64,000 nucleotides of DNA from Streptomyces sp. NBC_01241 (GTDB taxonomy: Bacteria > Actinomycetota > Actinomycetes > Streptomycetales > Streptomycetaceae): positions 186,001 to 250,000 of the forward strand of contig NZ_CP108494.1 in assembly GCF_041435435.1 (NCBI RefSeq), given 5' to 3'. The notes beneath the pieces were generated by a model. The model was given only the letters and a program-made list of their open reading frames with translations. It was not told where the DNA came from and did no database searches. How positions within the stretch are numbered: the first letter of the stretch is position 1; each line of letters starts with the position of its first letter. A program made the translations under genes and the position numbers. This document shows, piece after piece, positions 36,009-44,410 of the stretch.

Positions 36009-39000
36009 TCAGCGAGTAGTGAGGGGCCGGGGCAGCAGATTGCGCAGAAGTTCCGCCGTCTCGGCGTCCATGTCGACCCCGCCGCCGAGCTGTTCGTTGA
36101 TCTTCGTCAGGGTTGCGGCGGCGTGACGGAGGGCGTCGATGTCGCCGGCGACGTGGTGGGCGAGGAAGATCTGGCGGTGCAGGGTCTCGTTCTCCTCGGC
36201 GGCGAGCAGGCCTCGGCGGGCTGCCCACAAGGCGGCGGGGACATCTCCTGCTTCGCGGCGGCGCGTGGACAGTTCGTACGCGACGTGTGCGATCGCCGAG
36301 ACCATCTCCTCGATGGCGGGCTCGGCCCAGGCGTAGCGGCCGGGGTCGATTCCGGTGAAGGGGCGGCCGCGGACCAGGGCGAGTGCGCGGCGCAGTGCAA
36401 GGTCGCCGTCTTCTGTGTGGTCGGCCAGGCCCTTGCGGGTGTGTTTCTGGAATCGGGTCCAGTCGCAGGCGGTGTGGGGGCCGAGGCGGTAGCGGTTGTC
36501 GCCTGTGTCGTGGACGCGCGGGAAGTGTGGTTTGCCGCCGGTGTCCGTGCCTAGCCAGGACCGTGTGCGGGAGATGACCTGGTTGCGCCTGTCCTTGTTG
36601 CCGATGCGGCCGGGCCACAGGGCGTCGTCGATGGCGTGGTGGTCGACGCCCGGGTTGAGGGCGAGGAAGGCGACCAGCTCGGTGCCGATTCGCTTGCGAC
36701 TGGAGTCGATGCGGCCGGTGGTTCCTGCGATGTTGATGGGGCCGAGCAGCAGCACGTCGAGCCCATCGCCCGCTTCCGGGTCTTCCGTCTGCGGGGGAAG
36801 GGGAGACGCCGTGGTCGTGGTGGTCGGAGCCGGGATGGTGACGTGGACGGCCCTGGTGGGTACTGCGCAGGGGGTGGCCAGCACCATGGGAGGGTCGGCG
36901 GGCCCGGTACGGGGCTGGTCCTCGGCAACATCGTCTTCTTCGGCCAGGACGTCGGCGAGCGAGAGACCGGCGGGCCGCTCCCCCTGTCCGTCGGCGTCGT
37001 CGGCCGGTTCCTTCTCCAAGGTCAGGCGGTCGGCTGTACCCAGACTGGCATCACCGGTCTGGGGTGCTTGAGTGACGGGGCCAGCTGCGAGAGCAAACTC
37101 CTCGTCGTCGTTGAGCGCTTCCTCTTCGGCGGCGTACTCAGCGGGCAGACCGTCCTCGCCCGAGGCCTCATCGTCTTCGTCTTCGTCTTCGTCGGGGTCG
37201 GCACGGACCCAGTCGGGTGCCGGAACATCGGCGTCGCTGGCGGCAAGGGTGAGCAGTTCGATGGCGTCCGCGAAGTGCTCGTCGCTCAGGCCTTGGAGAT
37301 GGATGGGCAGGTTGGATCCGGGGAGCACGATGGTCTCGTCGGGGCTCTGGCAGGTCAGCGTCCAGGCGTCGGCCGAGGTGTCGGTGGAGGCGGCACCGGT
37401 GGTGATGACGGCGGCCGCCGTATGGGGTTGCTCGGTGAGAGCGTCGAAGAGACGGTCGGTGTCGGCTCCGTCGGGCAGGTTCTGTGCGAGGACGATGTGT
37501 GGTGTCCAGGCCCCTTGGGCGTCGTCGGACAGCCGGGCGGCCCGCAGCGAGTCGGTGCCGATGCTGGCGAGGGTGCGGCGCTGGTCGGCGGTGTGAGCTT
37601 CCACGTCGGCGGCGGCGTCGGCCAGGTTTTCGGTCCGGGCGACGCGTTCGGGGGCGGCCTCTTCGAGGCCGGGCGCCACGTCTGCCAGGGCAGTGACTTC
37701 CAGGTGTCCCGGTAGCGGGGTGCTGGCGAGTTCGACGGCGATGGCCTGCAGAACGTGCCGCGCGAAGTCGTCGTCACCGGCGAGCTGGAGGATGCCGACG
37801 TGCTCGAGGTCGACCAGGACGAGGTGGCCCTTGTCGTCCCAGCCGATCGAGACGAGCGCCGGGTAGGGGGCGTCCGCGTCCTTGAGGGCGTCTTCGTCAG
37901 CCAGATCAGGGTTGCTGGCCGTACAGGTCCACATGTCCTGACGTCCGGCCGCGGCGGCGAACGGCTTCATGGGCGCGGTGTCCCGGTCGAGGTGGAGCTC
38001 GACGCGTGACTCGTGCAGGACGACTGCCTCGATCACGGGAAGCTCTCGGTCGGCGGCTGTCAGGTTCAGGGCGAGGGAGCGCAGGGTGGTGTTCAGCAGG
38101 TCGAAGCCGGTGGGGTGCTGGGCGGCGCGCAGGCCTTGCTCGGTTGCGGCCGCGCGGCCCTGGGGCATCGGGATGCGTCGGCCCGGGCGAAGGCGGCGCT
38201 GCTGTAGGCGGCGGCGTACCGCCAGCGTGCCGACCAGGGCGTCGGCCAGAGCGCCTGCGCCCATCCATACGGCGGCCGGCGCGAGGGCGTGCTCGTTGTG
38301 TGCTTGTGCCGTGGCGGGGGTCTGATCGCGACCGGTGTCCTGGGAGCTGGGTGCCGGGGCGACGGTGCTGGGAGTGCCCGGGGACGGCTGGGCCGTACGG
38401 CTCGGGAACGGGGCCGGCACTGTGGTGGCCGGGGCTGGCTGCTGCGCGTCGCGTTCGTGCTCCTCCTCGCCCCGGTCTGGTGCCTTGTCGTTGGTCTTGC
38501 TGTCGGGCTTGTTCTCCGGCGTTTGATCGTCGGAGACCGGCGGGGTTTCGGTACCGGAGTCGGCTGGCGGATCGGCCTGCGCGTCCGGCTGGGGCAGGTC
38601 GAGTTCCTGGCCCGGGTAGATCAGGTCCGGATTGTCGAAGGTTCCGCCGCCGGGCTGGGCTTTGCCCTTGTTGGTCTCATAGATCCTGGTCCAGTCGGTG
38701 GGCTCGCCGTACTTGTCGGCGATCCCCCAGAGGCTGTTACCCTCCTGGACGGTGACGCTCGCGGGGCGCTCCGCGTCGCTCTTGGCCGGGGCTGAGGTGT
38801 CGTCGGTGCGGTCGGCGACCTGCCCGGTCTCCTGCTTCTGGGCTTGTGGCGTGGGGCTGGTGTCCGCAGCTGGGGCCTTGACTGCCGGAGACTGGGGGGC
38901 CGAGGCGGTGGGCGTGGGGCTGGTGGCGGGGGCGACGGGCCGTGCGTCAGCCGGCAGCTTGGTGACCGCGCCCTTGGGCAGGTAGCCGTCACCGGCGGCC

Positions 39001-39605
39001 AGTTCGGGGATTTCGGGGTTGAGGGCGGCGATGTCCCTCCATCGCTGCCCGTTGCCGAGGTACTCCTCCGCCAGGTCCCACGGCGATTCGGTGGGCGTGG
39101 AGACCGTGTGCGTGGGCCAGTCGGTCTCCTGCGTCGCGGAATTCGCCGAACTGGTTTTGGTGGGTGTGGTGGTGAGGCTGGTGTCCCCCGCGGTGTGCAG
39201 GGCAGTCGCTGCGACAGCAGGTGTCACGGTGGCCGCCGACGCCGCGGTGGGGGCGAGCAGCACGATGCCGCCGATCAGGAAGCTGGCGAGGGACTGCAGG
39301 CCTCCCAGGCCCTTGATGCTGGGTGCGGAGCGGCGGCGCAGCACGGCCACGATCTCCACCAGCACGGAGAACGTGAACGCCACCCAGCCGACCCAGCCGA
39401 TGCAGGTGAGGGCGGTCAGGAACAGCGTCCCGTCGTCCTGCCGCATGAGCAGGTCCAGCCCTCCGGAGAGGTCGGTCGGCTGGTGGCCCACCTTGAACAG
39501 CAGGTACGGCACGCCGACGACCAGCGCGACCAGGAGGGCGAGGCCGATCAGGGCGCGCAGCAGGGAGCCGATGAAGCGCAGGGGGGCGGGGGTGCGGTGG
39601 GCCAT
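36009..39605 (-). CDS. Large LysM and BTAD-domain membrane protein of a Tad pilus locus
   Basis: The 1198-aa product starts at ATG 39605, 9 nt after the TadG-like gene. Hydrophobic segments lie near residues 12-36, 58-85 and 100-125. A Ser/Thr/Pro-rich region includes one degenerate LysM-like part (ESPWDLAEEYLGNGQRWRDI) and a canonical LysM (VTVQEGNSLWGIADKYG to NPDLIYPGQELDLPQP). Another transmembrane stretch (~residue 460) precedes a long soluble part. The C-terminus (~1020-1190) is an OmpR-type wHTH plus BTAD region (DVLLLGPINIAGTTGRI, LALNPGVDHHAIDDALWPGR, WAARRGLLAAEENETLHRQI), as in SARP regulators. It may couple cell-wall contact to gene control or pilus assembly. Known near actinobacterial tad loci; exact role unknown. 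Confidence 0.85.
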   Translation of the reverse strand: MAHRTPAPLRFIGSLLRALIGLALLVALVVGVPYLLFKVGHQPTDLSGGLDLLMRQDDGTLFLTALTCIGWVGWVAFTFSVLVEIVAVLRRRSAPSIKGLGGLQSLASFLIGGIVLLAPTAASAATVTPAVAATALHTAGDTSLTTTPTKTSSANSATQETDWPTHTVSTPTESPWDLAEEYLGNGQRWRDIAALNPEIPELAAGDGYLPKGAVTKLPADARPVAPATSPTPTASAPQSPAVKAPAADTSPTPQAQKQETGQVADRTDDTSAPAKSDAERPASVTVQEGNSLWGIADKYGEPTDWTRIYETNKGKAQPGGGTFDNPDLIYPGQELDLPQPDAQADPPADSGTETPPVSDDQTPENKPDSKTNDKAPDRGEEEHERDAQQPAPATTVPAPFPSRTAQPSPGTPSTVAPAPSSQDTGRDQTPATAQAHNEHALAPAAVWMGAGALADALVGTLAVRRRLQQRRLRPGRRIPMPQGRAAATEQGLRAAQHPTGFDLLNTTLRSLALNLTAADRELPVIEAVVLHESRVELHLDRDTAPMKPFAAAAGRQDMWTCTASNPDLADEDALKDADAPYPALVSIGWDDKGHLVLVDLEHVGILQLAGDDDFARHVLQAIAVELASTPLPGHLEVTALADVAPGLEEAAPERVARTENLADAAADVEAHTADQRRTLASIGTDSLRAARLSDDAQGAWTPHIVLAQNLPDGADTDRLFDALTEQPHTAAAVITTGAASTDTSADAWTLTCQSPDETIVLPGSNLPIHLQGLSDEHFADAIELLTLAASDADVPAPDWVRADPDEDEDEDDEASGEDGLPAEYAAEEEALNDDEEFALAAGPVTQAPQTGDASLGTADRLTLEKEPADDADGQGERPAGLSLADVLAEEDDVAEDQPRTGPADPPMVLATPCAVPTRAVHVTIPAPTTTTTASPLPPQTEDPEAGDGLDVLLLGPINIAGTTGRIDSSRKRIGTELVAFLALNPGVDHHAIDDALWPGRIGNKDRRNQVISRTRSWLGTDTGGKPHFPRVHDTGDNRYRLGPHTACDWTRFQKHTRKGLADHTEDGDLALRRALALVRGRPFTGIDPGRYAWAEPAIEEMVSAIAHVAYELSTRRREAGDVPAALWAARRGLLAAEENETLHRQIFLAHHVAGDIDALRHAAATLTKINEQLGGGVDMDAETAELLRNLLPRPLTTR

Positions 39606-39614
39606 GATTGCGGC

Positions 39615-40073
39615 TCAGCCTCCAGCTTGGGCTTGCAGATGAGCTTTCGCGGTGCCGGTCACGGTGATCGTTGACTTGCCCACCAGCTGCGCGAACAGGG
39701 TGTCGTAGGTGTCGTGGACGGTGACGGTGAGGGTCTGCCCGCCATCGGTGACCTGCACGTCACCCTGGACGTTCGCCGCGGCGAGGTAGTCCTGGGCGGC
39801 GCCGACGGCGGCGTCCGGGTCGATGGTGATCGCGGTGCCCTCGACTGCGGCTGCGGGGTCAAGCTGCTGGCCGGCTGTACGGGCCGCTTCCTGGGCGAGT
39901 GAGGTGGACCGGTTGGCGGCGTTCAGCGCTCCGCCGGCGTCCACGAGCAGCCCCATGACCATGAGGATCGCGAGCGAGGACAGAGCGAAGAACAGCGACA
40001 TGGAACCCCGGTCGCGCTGGCGGCTGGTGAGAATCTCGATGCGACGTCGGGATTCCTGAACCCAAGTGCTCAT
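39615..40073 (-). CDS. TadG-like pilus/secretion protein
   Basis: 152 aa from ATG 40073, overlapping the upstream gene's stop by 4 nt (ATGA-type coupling). RQRDRGSMSLFFALSSLAIL then MVMGLLVDAGGALNAANRST is the TadG/Flp-type N-terminal membrane helix with its small-residue signature. A short exposed domain ends in TITVTGTAKAHLQAQAGG. These proteins are minor components of the Tad pilus, exported and anchored in the membrane. It sits between TadE and the LysM-BTAD gene. Confidence 0.8.
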   Translation of the reverse strand: MSTWVQESRRRIEILTSRQRDRGSMSLFFALSSLAILMVMGLLVDAGGALNAANRSTSLAQEAARTAGQQLDPAAAVEGTAITIDPDAAVGAAQDYLAAANVQGDVQVTDGGQTLTVTVHDTYDTLFAQLVGKSTITVTGTAKAHLQAQAGG

Positions 40074-40503
40074 TGGCCCGTCCTCCCCCGGTAGGTATCG
40101 ATGGGGCTGGTCCACGACGCGGTCAGGGTCTTGGCGCCGGGCAGCCCGGGCAGTCCGATGTCGGACAGGTCCGCGGTACACGAGATCGTCGCCGTCACGT
40201 TGGCTTCCACGCCGACGTCGAGCGCGTAGCCGGCTGTGTCGACGACCACGCTGGAGGTCTGACAGGTCACGCCCTCGCCTTGCAGGCTGCGTACGGCTGC
40301 GGCCTGCGCCTGCGACTGGGCGCTGCCGGCATCGCGTTCCAGGGATGCGGCGCGGGCGGCCGCGCGGGCGGCGGAGTCCACGGCACCTTCGGCGTCGGTT
40401 ACCCGGCCGAACGCGATCATCAGTAGGAGCAGGGCAATCATGACGGGGCGAGGACAGCGGTCTCGACTGCGTAGCTGCCCCGGTCACGGCGGAGCGCCGA
40501 CAT
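40070..40503 (-). pseudogene. TadE-like protein with a one-base frame change near its start
   Basis: The natural start is ATG 40503 (MSALRRDRGSYAVETAVLAP), 20 nt after the previous gene's stop. That frame ends at TGA next to 40440. The rest of the protein (MIALLLLMIAFGRVTDAEGA to PIDTYRGRTGQ) begins at ATG 40441 in another frame, and DRGSYAVETAVLAPV-MIALLLL is the expected continuous TadE pattern. The missing base is in CTCGCCCCGTC. Either translation restarts at 40441, losing half of the export signal, or the sequence carries an error. C-terminal Cys residues (TCQTS, ISCTAD) are typical. Confidence 0.7.
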
Positions 40504-40523
40504 GAGGTGCCGCATTCGGGCGC

Positions 40524-40949
40524 TCACGGGTTCGTCCAGCGCTCGATCGGGGCGTCGGCGTACTGCACCACGTCCAGTTCCAGGCCGGGCACGAGGGTCG
40601 CGACGCTGCCGCGGACGGTGATGCGGATCTCCTGGGCGGTGCTGCCGGTTGAGGAGACGCTCGCACCGCGCACGCTGTTGCCGTACCAGGCGAGGAAGTC
40701 CTGAGCCTGGGCGACACCGTCACCCTCGCTGGCGCCGAAGGCCCGTCCCGCCTCAACCCCCTGGCGTGCGGCGGACTGGGCGACTTTGCGCGCGTGGTAG
40801 TACAGGCCGACCTGGATAGCGGTAAAGATCAGCATGAGGACGACGACGGCCAGGACCGCGAACTCCACACTTCCGAAACCGCGGTCGTTGCCGCGCAGCC
40901 GGCGACGGCGGGCGAACGCGCGCAGGCGGTTTCGCATCCGTGAGCTCAC
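40524..40949 (-). CDS. TadE-family pilus protein
   Basis: 141 aa from ATG 40949. RGNDRGFGSVEFAVLAVVVL then MLIFTAIQVGLYYHARKVAQ is the canonical TadE N-terminal segment, with the Glu in the G-S-V-E-F position. A short periplasmic-type domain with conserved pattern AARQGVEAGRAFG follows. It is likely a minor pilin or assembly factor. It is followed by the second TadE and TadG genes; the pilus motor genes (tadA/B/C) would lie upstream but have been lost at about 41100. Confidence 0.85.
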   Translation of the reverse strand: MSSRMRNRLRAFARRRRLRGNDRGFGSVEFAVLAVVVLMLIFTAIQVGLYYHARKVAQSAARQGVEAGRAFGASEGDGVAQAQDFLAWYGNSVRGASVSSTGSTAQEIRITVRGSVATLVPGLELDVVQYADAPIERWTNP

Positions 40950-41000
40950 GCCTCTCCCCTCCCCTATGTTTTCTGATCCCCTAGGTTTTCTGGTTGGTGC

Positions 41001-41101
41001 TCAGCCGCCGTTGATGATGCCGATCTTCTCCATGAGCTTGGTGCGGATCGCGAGGACCAGCAGGCCGGCGCCGACATCGGCGTCGTCGTCGACATACGCG
41101 T
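41001..41101 (-). pseudogene. C-terminal stub of an upstream pilus-operon gene
   Basis: A minus-strand frame reads YVDDDADVGAGLLVLAIRTK then LMEKIGIINGG and stops at 41001-41003. It ends 51 nt before the TadE start, as a preceding operon gene would. Upstream of about 41101 it meets unrelated plus-strand coding sequence. It is probably the tail of the lost pilin or TadC-like gene; the family is not certain. Confidence 0.4.
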
Positions 41102-41103
41102 TC

Positions 41104-41473
41104 CCGGCCGGTCCGGGCGCGACGACTCCTGGACCATCAAGCGCCGTCAGCTGCACGACCTGCTGGAACACAGTGCCAGCGCGGTGTACTGGCTGATCCG
41201 GGGCGCCGGTGATGTGCTGGTGGTTCCGGCGAAGTTCCTTGCTGCCGTTGAGGGTGCCACCGCCGTCCGTCCTCCCAGCAGTTCACCGTTGGCTACACAG
41301 CCGTCCGGCACACCGCGGTGCCCATGGAGCAGTACCTGCCCGATCTGGTCGTGGGCTTGTGGCTCGGCAGCTGCAGCGAGCAGACGCTCCAGGCGGCCCA
41401 AGGCACCGGCCGCACCACACAGCCCCGGTTCGCCCTCACCATCGACGTCGTTCTCGAGCCCGTGGAGGGGTGA
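41104..41473 (+). pseudogene. Fragment of a hypothetical protein with an internal frame change
   Basis: Plus-strand reading gives DDSWTIKRRQLHDLLEHSAS then AVYWLIRGAGDVLVVPAKFL. After a frame change near 41260, it continues FTVGYTAVRHTAVPMEQYLP, DLVVGLWLGSCSEQTLQ and RFALTIDVVLEPVEG to TGA 41471-41473. The 5' end is missing at the joint with the pilus locus. No family recognised. Confidence 0.45.
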
Positions 41474-41606
41474 GCAGGCCGAGTCCTGCTCGCTTTCCTG
41501 GTTCAGCTGGGCGATAGGTGAGATCAGCGCACAGCCCGCGGTGAGCGTGAACCACGAATTCCGGCGCCCGGAGGCAGATGTGCCGGTGGATACTGCCGGG
41601 GTGTCG

Positions 41607-43406
41607 ATGGATCTGAAGAGCGCGCTGGCCGCGCTGGATGCTCATGAGCCGGGCTCCCTTCTCGAACTGCGCGAGACGCAGTGGCTCGACGCGAAGGCCG
41701 CTGCGTACCAGCTGGCTAATCCGCGCGCGGTCGAGGAGCTCGCCAAGGACGTGGGCGCCTTCGCCAATGGGGGCGGCGGCGTCATCGTCATCGGCATCGC
41801 GACCCGTCTGGAGCACGACGAGGAAGTACTTGACCGAATCGTCGGAGTCGAGCCCGCATCGGTGAACCTGGACCAGATCCGCAAGCTGATCCGCGCCCAG
41901 ATCACGCCGTCACTGCGGGGGGTGCGGGTCGGCTGGTCCGGCAAGGACGAGCGGGTGGTGTTCATCCACGTCCCCGCGCAGGCCGTCGACACGCTCTTCG
42001 TCGTGCCGGCACCGGTCGGGAAGCCCGGCTCGGTCCGACCGGACACGGTCGCTGTGCCGGTGCGGGACGGAGACAGCACGCACTGGCTGATGCGGACCGA
42101 GATCCAGCAACTGCTCTCCGCCGGGGTCCGGGCCTCCGGCATGCCGACGGCTCAGGCACTCGCCGAGCTGGTCCGCGAGGCCGTGTCCGGGACGGACCTG
42201 ACTGAGCTGCGGGTGGGGCAGGGGCTCCCGGACCGGGAGCGGGAGCTGCGCGAGGCCTACCGGCAGCTGGCCGAGGCCGGGCTGGGGAAGCCGGCCGGGG
42301 AGGCGTGGGCCCACGGGCCGGCCGCCCTGCAGGACCTGCATCATGTCCGTGACGAGGAGTCGGAGTGGGTGTTGTGCCTGGTGGCCGGTCGCTCGCCGGT
42401 CGCGGTCGCCGCGCCCGTCTGGCAGGCGATCATCGAAGCCGGACGGGGCGCCGCGGGCCAAGACCCGCTCGCAGCCGTGGGCTACCCCGTCCCACCCGAA
42501 GCCGAGAGCGGGCCGTGGGTGATCCGGGCTGACGCGGGGAGCGTGGACCTTGACGGCGGGACATGGGGTGCGGGCCGCTTGGCGCGGCCGGGGAACGGCA
42601 TGTGGCGGTGGCAGCCACTCCCCCGCTTCGGCCTCCACCAGGGCCGGTCAGCGACGAACTGGACCGCCGGCCAGACACCGGCCCTGCGCCTGCGCGCCGT
42701 GGTCAATCTCCCATGGGCCGGGCCGGACGCGCTGGAGATCACCAAGTCGCGGCGCCACGAGCTCGAACAGCAGCTCCCGTACAGCGCGTTGGCCGGTGAC
42801 CTGACGATGCTGTCGAAACGCCGGGGTGCGGATCTGCCAGCCGCGCGGTGGGAGCGGGCTCCGTACGGCAACTCCTCCCGCTCAGTCGCCTACACGTGCA
42901 CGATCACCACCCCGGACGGCACCCCGGCCCTGAGGGCCGGCGTCATGCTCGCCCTGCCGTCGTCGATGGAGTCCACCGTGGTCGCCTGCGCGGAGGTCCT
43001 GGTCGAGGACACCACGGCGTGGGCTGCGGCTCTCGGCCCCGGCTGGGAGACGCGGCTGCGCCTGGAGGAGGCTCAGGTTGCCTTGCTGAGTGCATGGGAG
43101 ATGGCCGCCGAGCTCCTGCCCGGCCTCGTCGACGCCGGGGATCTGCCGTGGGCGGCCCCGCCCACCACCGAGCTGCGGCTCAGCAGCGAGCGGCCCGCCC
43201 CGAACGACGTCCTGCCCACCCTGGAGACCCTCGTCGACCTGGCGCCGCTCGGCCCCGGTGACGGTAGTCGGCCCATGATGGCTGTCACGATCACCGGCGA
43301 GCCCCGCGTCCCCTCGTCCGAGCGTCGGGACCTGGCGAGGCGCGCCCTGGTGCACATGGCCCGCGCGTTCGGGTACGTCGACGCCGAGTTGGACACACTG
43401 CAGTAG
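41607..43406 (+). CDS. AlbA_2 (Schlafen-type) domain protein
   Basis: The chosen start is ATG 41607 (MDLKSALAALDAHEPGSLLE). A GTG at 41541 or 41601 is possible, and longer in-frame extensions reach into the preceding fragment. Residues ~20-150 form an AlbA_2 domain: ETQWLDAKAAAYQLA, KDVGAFANGGGGVIVIGIAT and the GVRVGWSGKDERVVFIHV block. The remaining 450 residues are soluble and unknown. AlbA_2 proteins include DNA/RNA-binding regulators and some defence components. Nothing more specific can be said. The gene looks intact (599 aa). Confidence 0.7.
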   Translation: MDLKSALAALDAHEPGSLLELRETQWLDAKAAAYQLANPRAVEELAKDVGAFANGGGGVIVIGIATRLEHDEEVLDRIVGVEPASVNLDQIRKLIRAQITPSLRGVRVGWSGKDERVVFIHVPAQAVDTLFVVPAPVGKPGSVRPDTVAVPVRDGDSTHWLMRTEIQQLLSAGVRASGMPTAQALAELVREAVSGTDLTELRVGQGLPDRERELREAYRQLAEAGLGKPAGEAWAHGPAALQDLHHVRDEESEWVLCLVAGRSPVAVAAPVWQAIIEAGRGAAGQDPLAAVGYPVPPEAESGPWVIRADAGSVDLDGGTWGAGRLARPGNGMWRWQPLPRFGLHQGRSATNWTAGQTPALRLRAVVNLPWAGPDALEITKSRRHELEQQLPYSALAGDLTMLSKRRGADLPAARWERAPYGNSSRSVAYTCTITTPDGTPALRAGVMLALPSSMESTVVACAEVLVEDTTAWAAALGPGWETRLRLEEAQVALLSAWEMAAELLPGLVDAGDLPWAAPPTTELRLSSERPAPNDVLPTLETLVDLAPLGPGDGSRPMMAVTITGEPRVPSSERRDLARRALVHMARAFGYVDAELDTLQ

Positions 43407-43584
43407 GCCCGCGGCCGGTCACCCCGGAGCAAGACACGCGAGCGGCTTCGGTCACGGGGGAGGCCCCTTGCACGTGCAGCGGCTGGACAGGGGGCCGGGG
43501 CTGGGCGCTGGTTCTGGTCACGTGCGTGGCTCGGTCTGACCGCATGGGGCAATGGCCTCCGCGTCACGTCTACGCTCGGGACTC

Positions 43585-43860
43585 ATGAGCGATCCGACCG
43601 TCAACTTCCTTGCCACGTTCGCGGGTGTCGGCCGAGCCCTGTTCAGCGAACTCGAGGACGCCCTGGAGTGGTGCGATCGGCGGGCCGAGGAGCAGTTTCC
43701 CGGTGCTGTCGTGGAGTGGCGGGAGCCGGAGGGCGCAGCGGGAGTTGGCACGGGTCAGTCCGGCCAGCAGTGGCACCGTCAGGAGCCGAAGGCGGGTCAC
43801 TCCATCCCGCCCCTGAGCCTGGGAAGCGTGGTGTCGCCTCCAGTCGACGCGGAAGTGTGA
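43585..43860 (+). CDS. Small hypothetical protein, possibly truncated
   Basis: The ATG at 43585 gives 91 aa: MSDPTVNFLATFAGVGRALF, ELEDALEWCDRRAEEQFPGA, VVEWREPEG. The first 50 residues look coding; the rest overlaps the 3' end of the WhiB gene on the other strand and may be chimeric. Only a weak ribosome site is seen. Unknown family. Confidence 0.4.
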   Translation: MSDPTVNFLATFAGVGRALFSELEDALEWCDRRAEEQFPGAVVEWREPEGAAGVGTGQSGQQWHRQEPKAGHSIPPLSLGSVVSPPVDAEV

Positions 43861-44220
43861 GGGGGCTCGTATACGGGCTCCGCGCCGACCGCGTCAGCCG
43901 GCTGCCTGCCAGCGCGGACCATCTCCAGTTACGTGCCGACCGGTCGTGCTCCCTGCGGGCTGCCTCCAGCAAGTTTCGCCATGACGTCACCGTCGGGCGC
44001 CGACGCAGGAGCGCGCGTCGTTCCCGGTCCGTCGTGCCTCCCCACACGCCGTGCTCGATACGCTGATCGAGAGCATGGGCAAGGCACTCCGTGCGCACCG
44101 AACAGCCACTGCAGACCGTCTTCGCCCTGTTCTGGGCTGCGCCTTCTACGAACAGCTCTCCGGATCAGCGGTACGGCATACCGCCCGTTCGCCCCATTCG
44201 TCGTCATCACCCGCGACCAC
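43643..44220 (-). pseudogene. WhiB-family regulator with a 2-bp insertion
   Basis: Reading both frames gives GDDDEWGERAVCRTADPE, then LFVEGAAQNRAKTVCSGCSV, RTECLAHALDQRIEHGVWGG and TTDRERRALLRRRPTV. The four cysteines of the Fe-S cluster (AVC, TVC, SGC, TEC) and the G-V-W-G-G turn of WhiB proteins are present. Two extra bases (AG after GATCCGGAG, about 44161) break the frame between the first and second cysteine. A GTG at 44220 with GGGGAGAGGAC upstream is a likely start. The frame runs on to 43643, probably past the native C-terminus. Confidence 0.7.
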
Positions 44221-44410
44221 CCCCGACGCCGTCCTCTCCCCGATCGGCCTACGTCATCCCACCCTAGGACGTTGGCAGTTCGGTGACGGTACGCCAATCG
44301 GGCGAGGCATGGAACATCGATGGCCAGCAGCAACCCCTGCGGGTGAAGAGGCGCTTGGCGGCTAGGGGGCCGGCGCAGCACCGGGCGGCCTGGCCCTCGC
44401 GGCATCGGTG

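Noticed and set aside
41184..41606. Extended N-terminus of the AlbA_2 protein
   Set aside because: This part is read in a frame that crosses the upstream fragment; its sequence is low-complexity Ser/Arg and the domain starts after the ATG at 41607.
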